Below, piece after piece: positions 18,701 to 26,500 of a stretch of 43,143 nt of DNA. The stretch spans positions 1 to 43,143 of the forward strand of contig CAZKOM010000011.1 of NCBI GenBank assembly GCA_964554385.1. The letters are read 5' to 3'. The position numbers were made by a program, and so were the translations under genes. The notes beneath the pieces were generated by a model, which did no database searches, had not been told where the DNA came from, and saw only the letters and a program-made list of their open reading frames with translations. Source of the DNA: JAGKXC01 sp964554385 (GTDB lineage: Bacteria > Bacteroidota > Bacteroidia > NS11-12g > UBA955). Within the stretch, counting starts at the first letter, position 1. Each line of letters starts with the position of its first letter.

Positions 18701-19311
18701 GCTTTTCCTGGTTTTACCTCTGCAAAATAATATGTTAGATCCCCGTTGGATTTAGTGAATACAAGACGCGTGGGTCTATAACTATTGCTAACCCCTATCG
18801 GGAATGTGATATCCATAATACCATTATCCTTACCCACATGTAATCTGCCATCCACATAACTGCTAGCATTTCCACCTCCAATACCACAAGTAGTTAATAC
18901 GCGCAATGCAGCCAATGAATTTTCAACTTTAATAATTCCTTTGGTTAGTACCAAAGAATCCTTGATATTAAAACTCATGATGCTTGACCATCCTTCAAGG
19001 GTTAACATCACCGAGTTGCTGTACATGATTAGTTTATTAACCTGACAGCTATCCACATAAAACTTTAACGATTTTGTAATTACTACAGATTCTGAATACG
19101 CACCAGTACCGATATAAATATTATCGCCTGCAGCGGCAGATGACAATGCTTTGTTAATGGTTAAATAGGGAGATGCCAGCGTCCCAGGGTTTGTATCCAC
19201 CCCAGTTTTACTAACATAAAAATCTGCTCCTTGCAGTGCTAAGACAAAAAATGCCAGCAAAACAGTAGCAAATCTTATTATAAAAATCTTTGATTTATGG
19301 TATAACCGCAT
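15796..19311 (-). CDS. Giant secreted PKD-repeat protein with gliding-motility-type (T9SS type B) C-terminal domain
   Basis: The protein is 1171 residues with signal peptide 1-29 (ending near LALQGA). Residues about 30-110 resemble the first coils of a right-handed beta-helix (YVSKTGVDTNPGTLASPYLT, INKALSSAAAGDNIYIG), then an uncharacterised beta-rich region to about 320. After it run about seven PKD-like domains, recognisable by YFWNFGDPT, WYWDMGNGG, RTWYMGDGQ, YSWSFGDLT, YNWRVDNAY, SAWNFGDGN and RTWVFEGTE, most ending in a conserved Cys. An Ig-like unit (LCLGDSIDVSISGAD) and a CHU_C domain (IPNLITPNGDGENEFWDLTE to FIQVIR) close it. It should be exported by T9SS and held at the cell surface as an adhesin or filament. 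No catalytic domain was seen. The PorP/SprF-type gene follows at 8 bases. ATG 19311 is set by the signal peptide and an upstream promoter candidate. Confidence 0.93.
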   Translation of the reverse strand: MRLYHKSKIFIIRFATVLLAFFVLALQGADFYVSKTGVDTNPGTLASPYLTINKALSSAAAGDNIYIGTGAYSESVVITKSLKFYVDSCQVNKLIMYSNSVMLTLEGWSSIMSFNIKDSLVLTKGIIKVENSLAALRVLTTCGIGGGNASSYVDGRLHVGKDNGIMDITFPIGVSNSYRPTRLVFTKSNGDLTYYFAEVKPGKALSPGNLPTGIRNYSWVNYYNLGTVPKNAANSNSFVLDINYDSVQMDDRVYDGPDLRIIGYEGSSAWGNYGGTGSASRKGKITSSSMAKLGTFALANAYQLLTSTQRKSGVNTLGSDSAYAKWIINTGRCSNDSIRFQDQSKSIGSAIQSYFWNFGDPTNVVNTSTKRNPVFKFTGAGTYRVSMVMLNNAGFLDSWVQDITIFQSPIIQRTARELCIGEMSTFTDNSIAPKASDVTAWYWDMGNGGTPAPPSTKYTLKTFTHTYSAPGPYKVFHYATSKDGCQTRDTFTYFVHNKPSIDFTTEDKCIGQTNLFTDNTTVDVPDKVRSRTWYMGDGQVLTGTNSTDYKTVTKKYAAPGLYQVKIMVYSDFQGLRGYCRDSLTKPVRIYDNPKIKYEQSHTCFEETTTFTDRTTVDPADFAKSYSWSFGDLTFDTTMYGASHDYLAAGAYKTRLTVVTNAGCSSSDTMTVYVHPKPKADFTTKEKCFGDSTEFTHLPTAGIPDTRMTYNWRVDNAYVYFTKDIKHKFAAPGTYTTKMYATTNEYCRDSIEKTVRSFYMPRVYFDLDNTITPNDSIQCLKYNNFYFNKIVDIDPNDTLFNSAWNFGDGNTEMPATSISHHFDSIKVYTVKLYGVSIHGCADSMVRQYGTKPSPIAKYYFEGDCVPDSILFNDTASVSALPIVKRTWVFEGTEYSSLPLPTKYHYTTGGPHDVTYVITNDVGCSDTMIQSIPFTVKPTLNINFSGTMPLCLGDSIDVSISGADTITWLHDGSNLADRKFYGKGWYKIAGKTGICAALDSIFVQAFPPSKINAFNDTTIYRGTAAKLWTDGIKDFKWSPNKWINSDTLRVISARPLDTMVYKVSTKDSNGCESEDSVKVKVVDPPLVRIPNLITPNGDGENEFWDLTELKDYWLYDITISDRQGKRIFYTQNYQNDWQALDTDGGQMPVGVYFYHMKNRFTGEEYRGFIQVIR

Positions 19312-19346
19312 AGTCTTCGGGTAATATAATATATATGTAGACTATG

Positions 19347-19377
19347 CAAATTAACGATTCGTTTTCTCTTTGTCAAA
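19347..19377 (-). promoter_or_regulatory. Candidate promoter of the PKD cargo/PorP operon
   Basis: On the minus strand TTTG (19374-19377), a 19-base spacer and TTAATTTG (19347-19354) fit the -33/-7 pattern with one mismatch in the -7 box (TT for TA). A 35-base distance to ATG 19311 gives a normal leader. Confidence 0.5.
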
Positions 19378-19420
19378 ATATTGATTAAATTATGACAAAT
19401 ATAAAAGACACTCTTACCGA

Positions 19421-19843
19421 TTAAAACGGCAAATCATCCACGTCGGAACTGCCTAAATCTGCCGATATCACCGGTGATTCTGTACCTCCAAATGGATTGG
19501 GAGTAGACGTTCCTCCACCCATATCTCCTGCGCCAGATGAATTATAGCCTCCACCCATACCACTGCCTCCAGCTGAAGCACCTTTGGTAACATTCCACGC
19601 CTTTACATCTGTATAGTACTTACCCATGTACTCTCTGCTTTCTACATCAAAAAATACGGTAATCTCTTCCCCTTCTCTAATTTGGAACTTCGCAATTTTA
19701 TCGCCCCAGACAGCAAAACATAATTTCTTGGGGTATTGACCAGATGTTTGAATTACAAAGTCTTGTTTTTCCCAAGTATTTCCTGCTTTATTCGTTCCAG
19801 TTTGTTTTGGTAAAATTGCAATAACGGTTCCTGACATTTCCAT
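19421..19843 (-). CDS. DUF3127 family protein (OB-fold-like) with an SSB-like acidic C-terminal tip
   Basis: This is a 140-residue protein. Residues 1-90 are DUF3127: MEMSGTVIAILPKQTG, NTWEKQDFVIQTSGQYPKK, EEITVFFDVESREYMGKYYT and VKAWNVTK, a small all-beta domain that looks OB-like. A Gly/Ser-rich linker follows (about 92-120), and the protein ends SSDVDDLPF. This layout copies single-stranded-DNA-binding protein, where a flexible Gly-rich tail ends in an acidic DDDIPF-type tip that recruits repair and replication enzymes. DUF3127 has no proven function; single-strand nucleic acid binding is an inference from the shape. The -7-like TAATTTTG at 19849-19856 ends only 5 bases before the ATG. 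It is 78 bases downstream of the barrel receptor gene. Confidence 0.9.
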   Translation of the reverse strand: MEMSGTVIAILPKQTGTNKAGNTWEKQDFVIQTSGQYPKKLCFAVWGDKIAKFQIREGEEITVFFDVESREYMGKYYTDVKAWNVTKGASAGGSGMGGGYNSSGAGDMGGGTSTPNPFGGTESPVISADLGSSDVDDLPF

Positions 19844-19848
19844 AAATA

Positions 19849-19856
19849 CAAAATTA
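19849..19856 (-). promoter_or_regulatory. Candidate -7 box of the DUF3127 gene
   Basis: TAATTTTG matches TAnnTTTG exactly but ends 5 bases from the ATG, implying a leaderless or near-leaderless transcript. No TTG at a proper -33 distance was found. Confidence 0.3.
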
Positions 19857-19908
19857 ATAATAATTCCAACAGGGTAATTCCCATCTTTTCAACGTAAGCG
19901 AACTTAAT

Positions 19909-19924
19909 CGTTTATAAACGTTTA
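19909..19924. promoter_or_regulatory. Overlapping palindromes just 3' of the barrel receptor gene
   Basis: CGTTTATAAACG (19909-19920) and TAAACGTTTA (19915-19924) are overlapping perfect palindromes that run into the receptor stop codon (19922-19924). The 10-mer TAAACGTTTA also forms the centre of the larger palindrome upstream of the same gene at 22216-22231. Confidence 0.35.
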
Positions 19925-22165
19925 CATGGCGCCATCGCCCTCGGCTTTTTTCAAATCGTCATTTTGTAATTTACGCTTCACCTGATTGGGTTTATCTACG
20001 CTCATACTGCCAATTTTATAGTCAAAATTGATTCTAGCACCCCATAAATTCAATCGCTGCATGCTGTAAAAGGTAAAATCCGAACCTTGTGTTCTGGTAA
20101 TTATATCAATTTGAGGGGTTAATGGATTATCAATTCCAAATCCTAAGCCACCCCGGTCTTCATTAAATCGTTTTTTAAATCCAACCATGTGAAAAAACCA
20201 ACTCATGGAGTAGCCTTGTAATGAAATGGTGGGCGCATTAAATCTACCCCAAACCTCCATTTGCCAGTTGTTTTTCATCTTTAAACTGCCTCGAATACCT
20301 GCATTATACGTTAAAGCTTTATTGCTCAATCCCGCAATGGATCCCGTATCAATTAAACTACGAATCATCACATAACCCAAGCCCCCATTGAAATTCAATG
20401 TCCATTTACCCGTTTTCAAGTTGGCATTCATGTCCATCCCCACCGTATTGTTCAATCCAACGTTACCGTAAGTTGTACGATAAACCCTGTCTTTGCCTAT
20501 AGTCCGAATAGTCTCAATGGCATTATCGGTATTTCTGTAATATACATTTACACCTCCACCACCTGTTTTCCCGTATTTACCCCAACTTAACTCCAAATTA
20601 TTGCTCAACTCCGCATTCAACCTAGGATTACCGGTAGTGATATTTAATGGATCCGAGAAATTTGTGTACGGATTTAAAAAGAATAAACTTGGACGTTGAA
20701 TTCGCTGTGTGTAAGTGAATTTCAAAAAACTTCCACCTTCAAAATTCCTATTTACATTAAAATATGGAATGGGGTTGAAATACGGCTTGCCTACATATTT
20801 ATCCTCCGATGGATAGTACAATTTGCCCCCAAACTCAGTAAACTCGGCACGTACGCCCAACTTGAACGACAATAACTTGCTGGCGTTGTAGCTAAATTGC
20901 GTGTAGCCTCCCAAAACATTTTGATAATAGTCGAATTTATTTTTTCGATAATCGATGCTCGCCAACTGCTGCAAATTATAATCCATGCTGTCAAAATTGT
21001 AATCCGAATTCACATTCCGTAAAATGGTCTTCAATCCTGATTCCATAATTAATTTGGCCGATAAGGGTTCGGTAAAATCTATTTGTGCCGTAAATTCTCG
21101 ATTCTGACCGATATTTCTACTTTGTTCAAAGCGCGTCTCCATCCCGATGCTGTCATACCGGTGAAGCTCGTAATCTGTATTGTCTTGATCTACTGTGTAT
21201 TGTGCGGATATCCCCAAATCTCTTCCTGGTTTTTTAAAGGTTTTGCGGTAATCGGCATTTAAATCCATCCCCAAACCCGTGGTTAAATTATCGGTAGCCT
21301 GTCTCCACAGAAAGTATACGGGATCGTTTTCAATGCCTGTGGAGGTATTCCATGAGTTGTCGCTACTGCGAAAACGTGAACGTAAGGTAGCGGTTACATT
21401 GATGGCCGATTTTTTACTGATTTGATGGTCGATACCCAAAGTTAATCGAGGACCACCGCCCCAATTGTTTACAGAATTATTTTGCAACAGCAGGTAATCA
21501 ATTCCATTGATTTCGTTGGTTCTACGCGTCCTACCATCACCCCAACTTCTCCAAAAATGCCCACCCAAACGGGCGGTAATACCGGTTTTACCATTTTGGT
21601 TAGTAACATCGGCACTAAAATTGGCACTCCGCGTTCCAATGCCCGCTGTATAATTGGAAGTAGTCCCCTTAATTTTTACATCCTTCAAAATAATATTGAT
21701 GATTCCTCCGGTTCCCTCTGCATCGTACTTCGCGGAAGGGTTAGTAATCACCTCAATTTTATCAATACTGGCGCCTGGCAAACTTCGCAACGCATCCGCT
21801 ACATTTCCTGCCATCATACCCGAAGGTCTGCCGTTAATTAGAATACGTAGATTCTGACTTCCACGAATAGAAACATTACCGTCCATATCCACATCAACCA
21901 AAGGAACTTTGGCCAATAATTCCGAGGCCGATGCACCCTTGGCCATGATATCCGCTGCCGCATTATACACCAACCGATCCGATTTATTCTCAATCAAAGA
22001 ACCCGATACCTTAATTTCAATGGTCTCCATCTTTTCTACTTTCGAAGAATCAAGTACACCACTTACTTGGGCATCTGCCTCACGCCGTCCCATGGAATCG
22101 TTTGCGCTTTGACCCGCTAAACCAGAAAAAAGTAGAAACCCAATGAATAAAACAATAAATCGCAT
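19922..22165 (-). CDS. TonB-dependent-receptor-like outer membrane beta-barrel protein
   Basis: This 747-residue protein has a signal peptide (MRFIVLFIGFLLFSGLAGQ) and then about 30 residues of linker. A plug-like domain comes next (DRLVYNAAADIMAKGASASE, LLAKVPLVDVDMDGNVSIRG, LRILINGRPSG, IDKIEVITNPSAKYDAEGTG, GIINIILK), followed by a barrel of about 570 residues with alternating aromatic strands. This is the outer-membrane barrel family 3 type seen throughout Bacteroidota. The usual N-terminal carboxypeptidase-regulatory-like domain is missing. The C-terminus extends past the last strand in a charged tail (KRKLQNDDLKKAEGDGAM), which is known in this subfamily. Substrate is unknown. No SusD partner follows, so it is not a classical glycan locus. 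It lies 93 bases after the permease gene and is flanked by related palindromes on both sides. Confidence 0.9.
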   Translation of the reverse strand: MRFIVLFIGFLLFSGLAGQSANDSMGRREADAQVSGVLDSSKVEKMETIEIKVSGSLIENKSDRLVYNAAADIMAKGASASELLAKVPLVDVDMDGNVSIRGSQNLRILINGRPSGMMAGNVADALRSLPGASIDKIEVITNPSAKYDAEGTGGIINIILKDVKIKGTTSNYTAGIGTRSANFSADVTNQNGKTGITARLGGHFWRSWGDGRTRRTNEINGIDYLLLQNNSVNNWGGGPRLTLGIDHQISKKSAINVTATLRSRFRSSDNSWNTSTGIENDPVYFLWRQATDNLTTGLGMDLNADYRKTFKKPGRDLGISAQYTVDQDNTDYELHRYDSIGMETRFEQSRNIGQNREFTAQIDFTEPLSAKLIMESGLKTILRNVNSDYNFDSMDYNLQQLASIDYRKNKFDYYQNVLGGYTQFSYNASKLLSFKLGVRAEFTEFGGKLYYPSEDKYVGKPYFNPIPYFNVNRNFEGGSFLKFTYTQRIQRPSLFFLNPYTNFSDPLNITTGNPRLNAELSNNLELSWGKYGKTGGGGVNVYYRNTDNAIETIRTIGKDRVYRTTYGNVGLNNTVGMDMNANLKTGKWTLNFNGGLGYVMIRSLIDTGSIAGLSNKALTYNAGIRGSLKMKNNWQMEVWGRFNAPTISLQGYSMSWFFHMVGFKKRFNEDRGGLGFGIDNPLTPQIDIITRTQGSDFTFYSMQRLNLWGARINFDYKIGSMSVDKPNQVKRKLQNDDLKKAEGDGAM

Positions 22166-22183
22166 GGAAACAGTAAATATCTA

Positions 22184-22191
22184 CAAAGTTA
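22184..22191 (-). promoter_or_regulatory. Candidate -7 box of the barrel receptor gene
   Basis: TAACTTTG matches TAnnTTTG and ends 18 bases before ATG 22165. A TTG on the minus strand lies 15 bases upstream, short of the usual spacing. The palindrome at 22216-22231 falls just where a regulator would meet the -33 region. Confidence 0.4.
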
Positions 22192-22215
22192 ACATTGTTG
22201 TTGAAACAATTGTTC

Positions 22216-22231
22216 TATTAAACGTTTAATA
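22216..22231. promoter_or_regulatory. 16-bp palindrome upstream of the barrel receptor gene, possible operator
   Basis: TATTAAACGTTTAATA is a perfect palindrome located 25-40 bases upstream of the candidate -7 box. The core AAACGTTT resembles operators of LacI-type regulators, though no regulator is encoded nearby. Confidence 0.4.
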
Positions 22232-22258
22232 ACACAAAACAATTGGTAACATCACCAA

Positions 22259-23524
22259 CTATTTAGCACGCATCGCTTCTACCGGATTCAATCGAGCAGC
22301 GCGAGTAGCCGGAATAAAACCCGCCAACACCCCTACCAAGGCCGAAACCCACAATCCCAAATACGTATCAGACGGTGATAACATAAGCGTTACTCCTCCA
22401 TCCATCATGGTTTTTAACATGACATTTAATCCCAAAAATGTGAGCCATACCAGCAACATACCCACCAGTCCACCCAATATACACAACCATACTGCCTCCA
22501 ATAAAAATTGCAATTGAATAAAAATACTTGGAGCACCCAATGCCTTTTGAATTCCAATTTCCTTGGTCCTTTCCTTCACACTTACAAACATGATATTGGC
22601 CACTCCAAAACAACCTACCAACATGGCAAATCCACCAATTACTACCCCTATTTTCTGAATTTGTGAGAACAACTCACTCACTGCAGAGGTTATCATCGTC
22701 ATACGGTTAACCGCAAAATTCGATTCCTTACCCGGTTTAATCTTTCGATATTGTCGTAAGAGCATATCCACCTCTACCGTTAAATCGTCCAACGTAACCC
22801 CTTTAGCCGCTTTCACTAAAATCTGAGCGTCCTCGTTATCGCGATAGGAATACATACTTAACCCAAGATTTAGCGGAATATACACCTGATCGTCTTTGCT
22901 ATTATTAATAATGCTGCTGCCTTCCAATTCGATAACCCCAATGATGGTGCAAATGCGACACCCCCCCCGCATTTTTTGTCCGATGGCCCTGCCGCCAAAT
23001 AATTCCCTTGCAATGGTAGCTCCAATAATAGCTACCGGCTCACCGCCGTTGATTTCTTGCGCTGTAAACAACCTGCCCGACTCCACTTGAATATCTTGAA
23101 TCTCAGTAAAATGCTCACTAATACATTGCACCGTTGTCCCTGATAAAGTCACCCCATTCGCCTGGATTTTTTCGTCATTACTAAAAATATAGGCCACCTT
23201 ATCGGCCATTGTACCCACCAATTTATCTTCTACATATTTTGCTTCGGCGGGAGCAGATACCGGTCTACTTAAAAACTTCCACCACGGGTAGTTAGAACCC
23301 CACTGATCCCAAGGCCATTTCTGCACAAATACTACATCGGTCCCAAATTTGGTAAACTGCCTGTTTATATTAATTTCCATGGAATGTACCAACGCATATA
23401 CCGCGATAATGCAATAAATACCAATGGTAATACCCAGTACAGACAGAATACTTCTTAGCTTATTTTGACGGATAGAACCCAGGCTATACTTGGCAGTTTC
23501 AACGATAAATATACCCGGTTTCAT
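22259..23524 (-). CDS. MacB-like ABC transporter permease
   Basis: This 421-residue permease is of the MacB/FtsX type. The N-terminal helix with the family loop SIRQNKLRSILSVLGITIGI is followed by a periplasmic core of about 230 residues (FGTDVVFVQKWPW, GRLFTAQEINGGEPVAIIG, ARELFGGRAIGQKMRGG, VYIPLNLGLSMY). Three C-terminal helices carry the conserved cytosolic loop VKERTKEIGIQKALGAP and the ending GFIPATRAARLNPVEAMRAK. Such permeases work with a LolD/MacB-type ATPase and often an HlyD-type adaptor; neither is in the window, so the partners are elsewhere. The gene lies 28 bases after tamB and is probably co-transcribed with it. An eight-G run in the coding strand (22961-22968) falls in the MRGG segment and could be a slippage site. 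Confidence 0.92.
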   Translation of the reverse strand: MKPGIFIVETAKYSLGSIRQNKLRSILSVLGITIGIYCIIAVYALVHSMEININRQFTKFGTDVVFVQKWPWDQWGSNYPWWKFLSRPVSAPAEAKYVEDKLVGTMADKVAYIFSNDEKIQANGVTLSGTTVQCISEHFTEIQDIQVESGRLFTAQEINGGEPVAIIGATIARELFGGRAIGQKMRGGCRICTIIGVIELEGSSIINNSKDDQVYIPLNLGLSMYSYRDNEDAQILVKAAKGVTLDDLTVEVDMLLRQYRKIKPGKESNFAVNRMTMITSAVSELFSQIQKIGVVIGGFAMLVGCFGVANIMFVSVKERTKEIGIQKALGAPSIFIQLQFLLEAVWLCILGGLVGMLLVWLTFLGLNVMLKTMMDGGVTLMLSPSDTYLGLWVSALVGVLAGFIPATRAARLNPVEAMRAK

Positions 23525-23552
23525 AGTTAAAAGGCAAAGGTATCAAATAATT

Positions 23553-26500
23553 TTAGGGCGATTCCACCGTTGCTGGAGAATTATCATTTCTTCGTTTAAA
23601 TGAATCAAATTCACGACGATAAACCAAACCGGTTCCCAATGTATTCCCCGAAACCCCGTTAGTAGTAGTACCGGCCTGTTGTAACAACATATTACTTGAC
23701 CTTGAAAATGCTTTCAACTTCCAGTGATCGTTTCTTGTCATGTATTCCAAATTTAAATTAAACGGCATGGCCAATCCTACCATGGAAACGGTAGGGTCGT
23801 AATTCACATCCAATCGTAAACGGTCCGATAAAAACCATTCACTATTAATGAATACCAAGCCATTACTGCCTCGGGAAGCAGATCGTACATCGTCATAATT
23901 CACTTGAATTCGGGTAGGTATTCCCGCTTTAGCAAACAAATCATTTACCACATTGGAAGCAATATTGGAAACCGAATTTCCCGCAACGCCGGCTCCAGAT
24001 AGCATGTTGGCCGCACCGGCACTACCATTGGAAAACGACGGTGGCATAAAATTACCAAACAACAACAATGCGATAGACTGACGCATGGTTTCATCCTTGT
24101 CCTGCCGAATTCGCTGGATCACCGCATTTACTTCACTGTTGCTACCACCAGACTTCTCTAACTCTGGCGCCAATATGTCGAAACTGATATTGGGTCGCAT
24201 CAAATTGCCCGTCATTAACAATTGACTCACAATCAGTGTTGCCGGATAATTGGTGCCACTTCCACCCATGGTTGACATTAACTGAGAAGGAGATATTCTT
24301 TTTTGCACCTTACCAATCATGGAGACATTGGCATTGTAGGGATCCCCTGTCCAAGTGATTAATCCACCGTCATCCAGTAACATTTTCTTGGTAAGGTTGA
24401 TTCCCGGTAGCGAAAACTGGTACTCCCCATTGTTGATCACATAGGCACCAAACAAGAATAGATCCTCGTTTTCATCGTACAATAATCGCAAATCCCCTTT
24501 ACCGCGACCTCGAATGATATCACCTAATTTTTTATCGATTACAAACTCCGCCTCCAAATTGGTATTGGCGTGTATCACCACTTCAATTTTCCCTAAAATG
24601 GATTCCTCTTCATTCGAAACAATCTGTGCGTCTTTTATCTGTTTATCTTGATTATCCCTATCTCTAAAAACCACCCCATTGGAGATATAATTTTCATTGG
24701 ATGAAGGATATAATATACTCACTTTTGCATTCTTTTCAGGAGTTAAATCGGCAACAATATTAATTTTATCGATAGGGCCATAAATCCGGCAACTACCCGC
24801 TGCTCTTCCGGTTCCATAGAATAAAGAATTATCCTTTTCGGTAGTTTCCAACACCTTCAAATTCTTCGCGTCGTACACCCGAATATCCAAAGCGAAATCC
24901 GAATAATCTTTCCAAGTAAAGGCCAAACTCGCTTTCGCTTTTCCGTTCAACCCAGTCTTACCTGTTAAATCGATGGGTTTTTGGGTAAACACACCGTTGG
25001 TATTGACATCAAATTTACCGGAGAATTTGTAAAACGTGCCTAAATAATCCACCCCAAACAACACGTCACGGGCATTGATTTCACCGTCTAACTGTATCTT
25101 ATTGGTAGGGCCCACAATGTTCACCACACCATCCAAATATCCCTCGTTTACCGTAACAGCTCCATCCAAAAAGGGTTTTAAAATTTTTGCGGGGGTCTTC
25201 AATGGAACGTCCAAGTACATATCAACCCACTTCTCGCTATTCAATAAATCCACACTTCCCAATAAGGCCAACCCTTTGATTGCTCCCTTTCTGCCTCTAG
25301 CCGCAATTCCTAACAACCCCTGCTTGCCCGCATCCCGCAAGTCCACATCAATGGAACCGTAGTTGTATCCATAATAAGTGAGATTATTAACCATGCAGGT
25401 CCCCAAAAACACTTGATCCCCCAAAACACCGGCAACTTTAAAATCGGCCGATGCATGAAAATCTAGGGTATCGAAGGTGTTTTCCGGAAAAAACGGTGCT
25501 AATACCTGGGGCGTTAGATTATGGAATTCAACATGGAGGGTGTCTTTCAAACTTCTGGAAATTGCACCGCTCACTTCCAAATAATGGTCTGCGTCTGCCA
25601 TTACAAAACGATTTACATCCCAGCGCTTCCCCTTTACATAGTTTAATCGCGCACCGGGATCCACGTACCACGGATTGTTGTACAATCGCAGTTGTGTGGA
25701 GGCAAACTGGGTGTTCAAGGAGTCCTTTTCGTTGGTACTTTCGGTCTGCAACGACAACTGATATCGGTCTTTTTCGTCATGCAACCCCAATGCCAGTGAT
25801 AATTGCCCTTGCTTCAATACTGCTCCTAAGGCCAATTCATCGTATTTCGTTTTCCCAATTGCTGCAGAACCCGTAGATACCTGTAATCTCCCCGATTGAA
25901 ATTCGTTGGTATGGAGCGATACTTGCAGTTTTTGTAATTCGATTTCGTTGTACGACACTTCCAAAGGACCAATTTCAAGATCAATTTTGTCCTTTGCCGT
26001 TGACACACTGCCAATAGCATTCACCAACCCTAAAGATAAATTTTTAACTAAAAACTGAGAAATCCAATCCGTCTGGATCATTCTAAGGTTAAACTGAAAG
26101 TCTTGATTCTGAGCGAAACCCGGCTTTTCAAAATCTTCCGGAAATTGGCTATTCAATATCAGTTGAACCAATTCCTCGGTTTGATCGATATTAAATCCTT
26201 TCGTAATATTCCCTTGCAACCAAGACCCATCAAATTCCCACCCTTCCTCGGGATCTTTGTTGATTTGCTGCTCCTTACAGTAGTACCGATTTTGTCCGAT
26301 ATTAAATTGAGCATTATCGGCAGTTAACCAAAATTTGGAATTTGATAACGTTGAACCTGCGAAGTCGTAATCCAGATTACCGCTCATTGAAAGAGGCACA
26401 GAATCTAAGCCCATACCGAATAAAACAACGCGTTGCACCGTTGCCCCCCCTTGAAAATGGGGTTGGCCGGAAATGTTTTCAATACTGCCGATGCTACTGA

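Noticed and set aside
19922..22165. SusC-type glycan receptor of a polysaccharide utilisation locus
   Set aside because: There is no SusD partner, no glycoside hydrolase nearby, and the usual N-terminal regulatory-like domain is absent.
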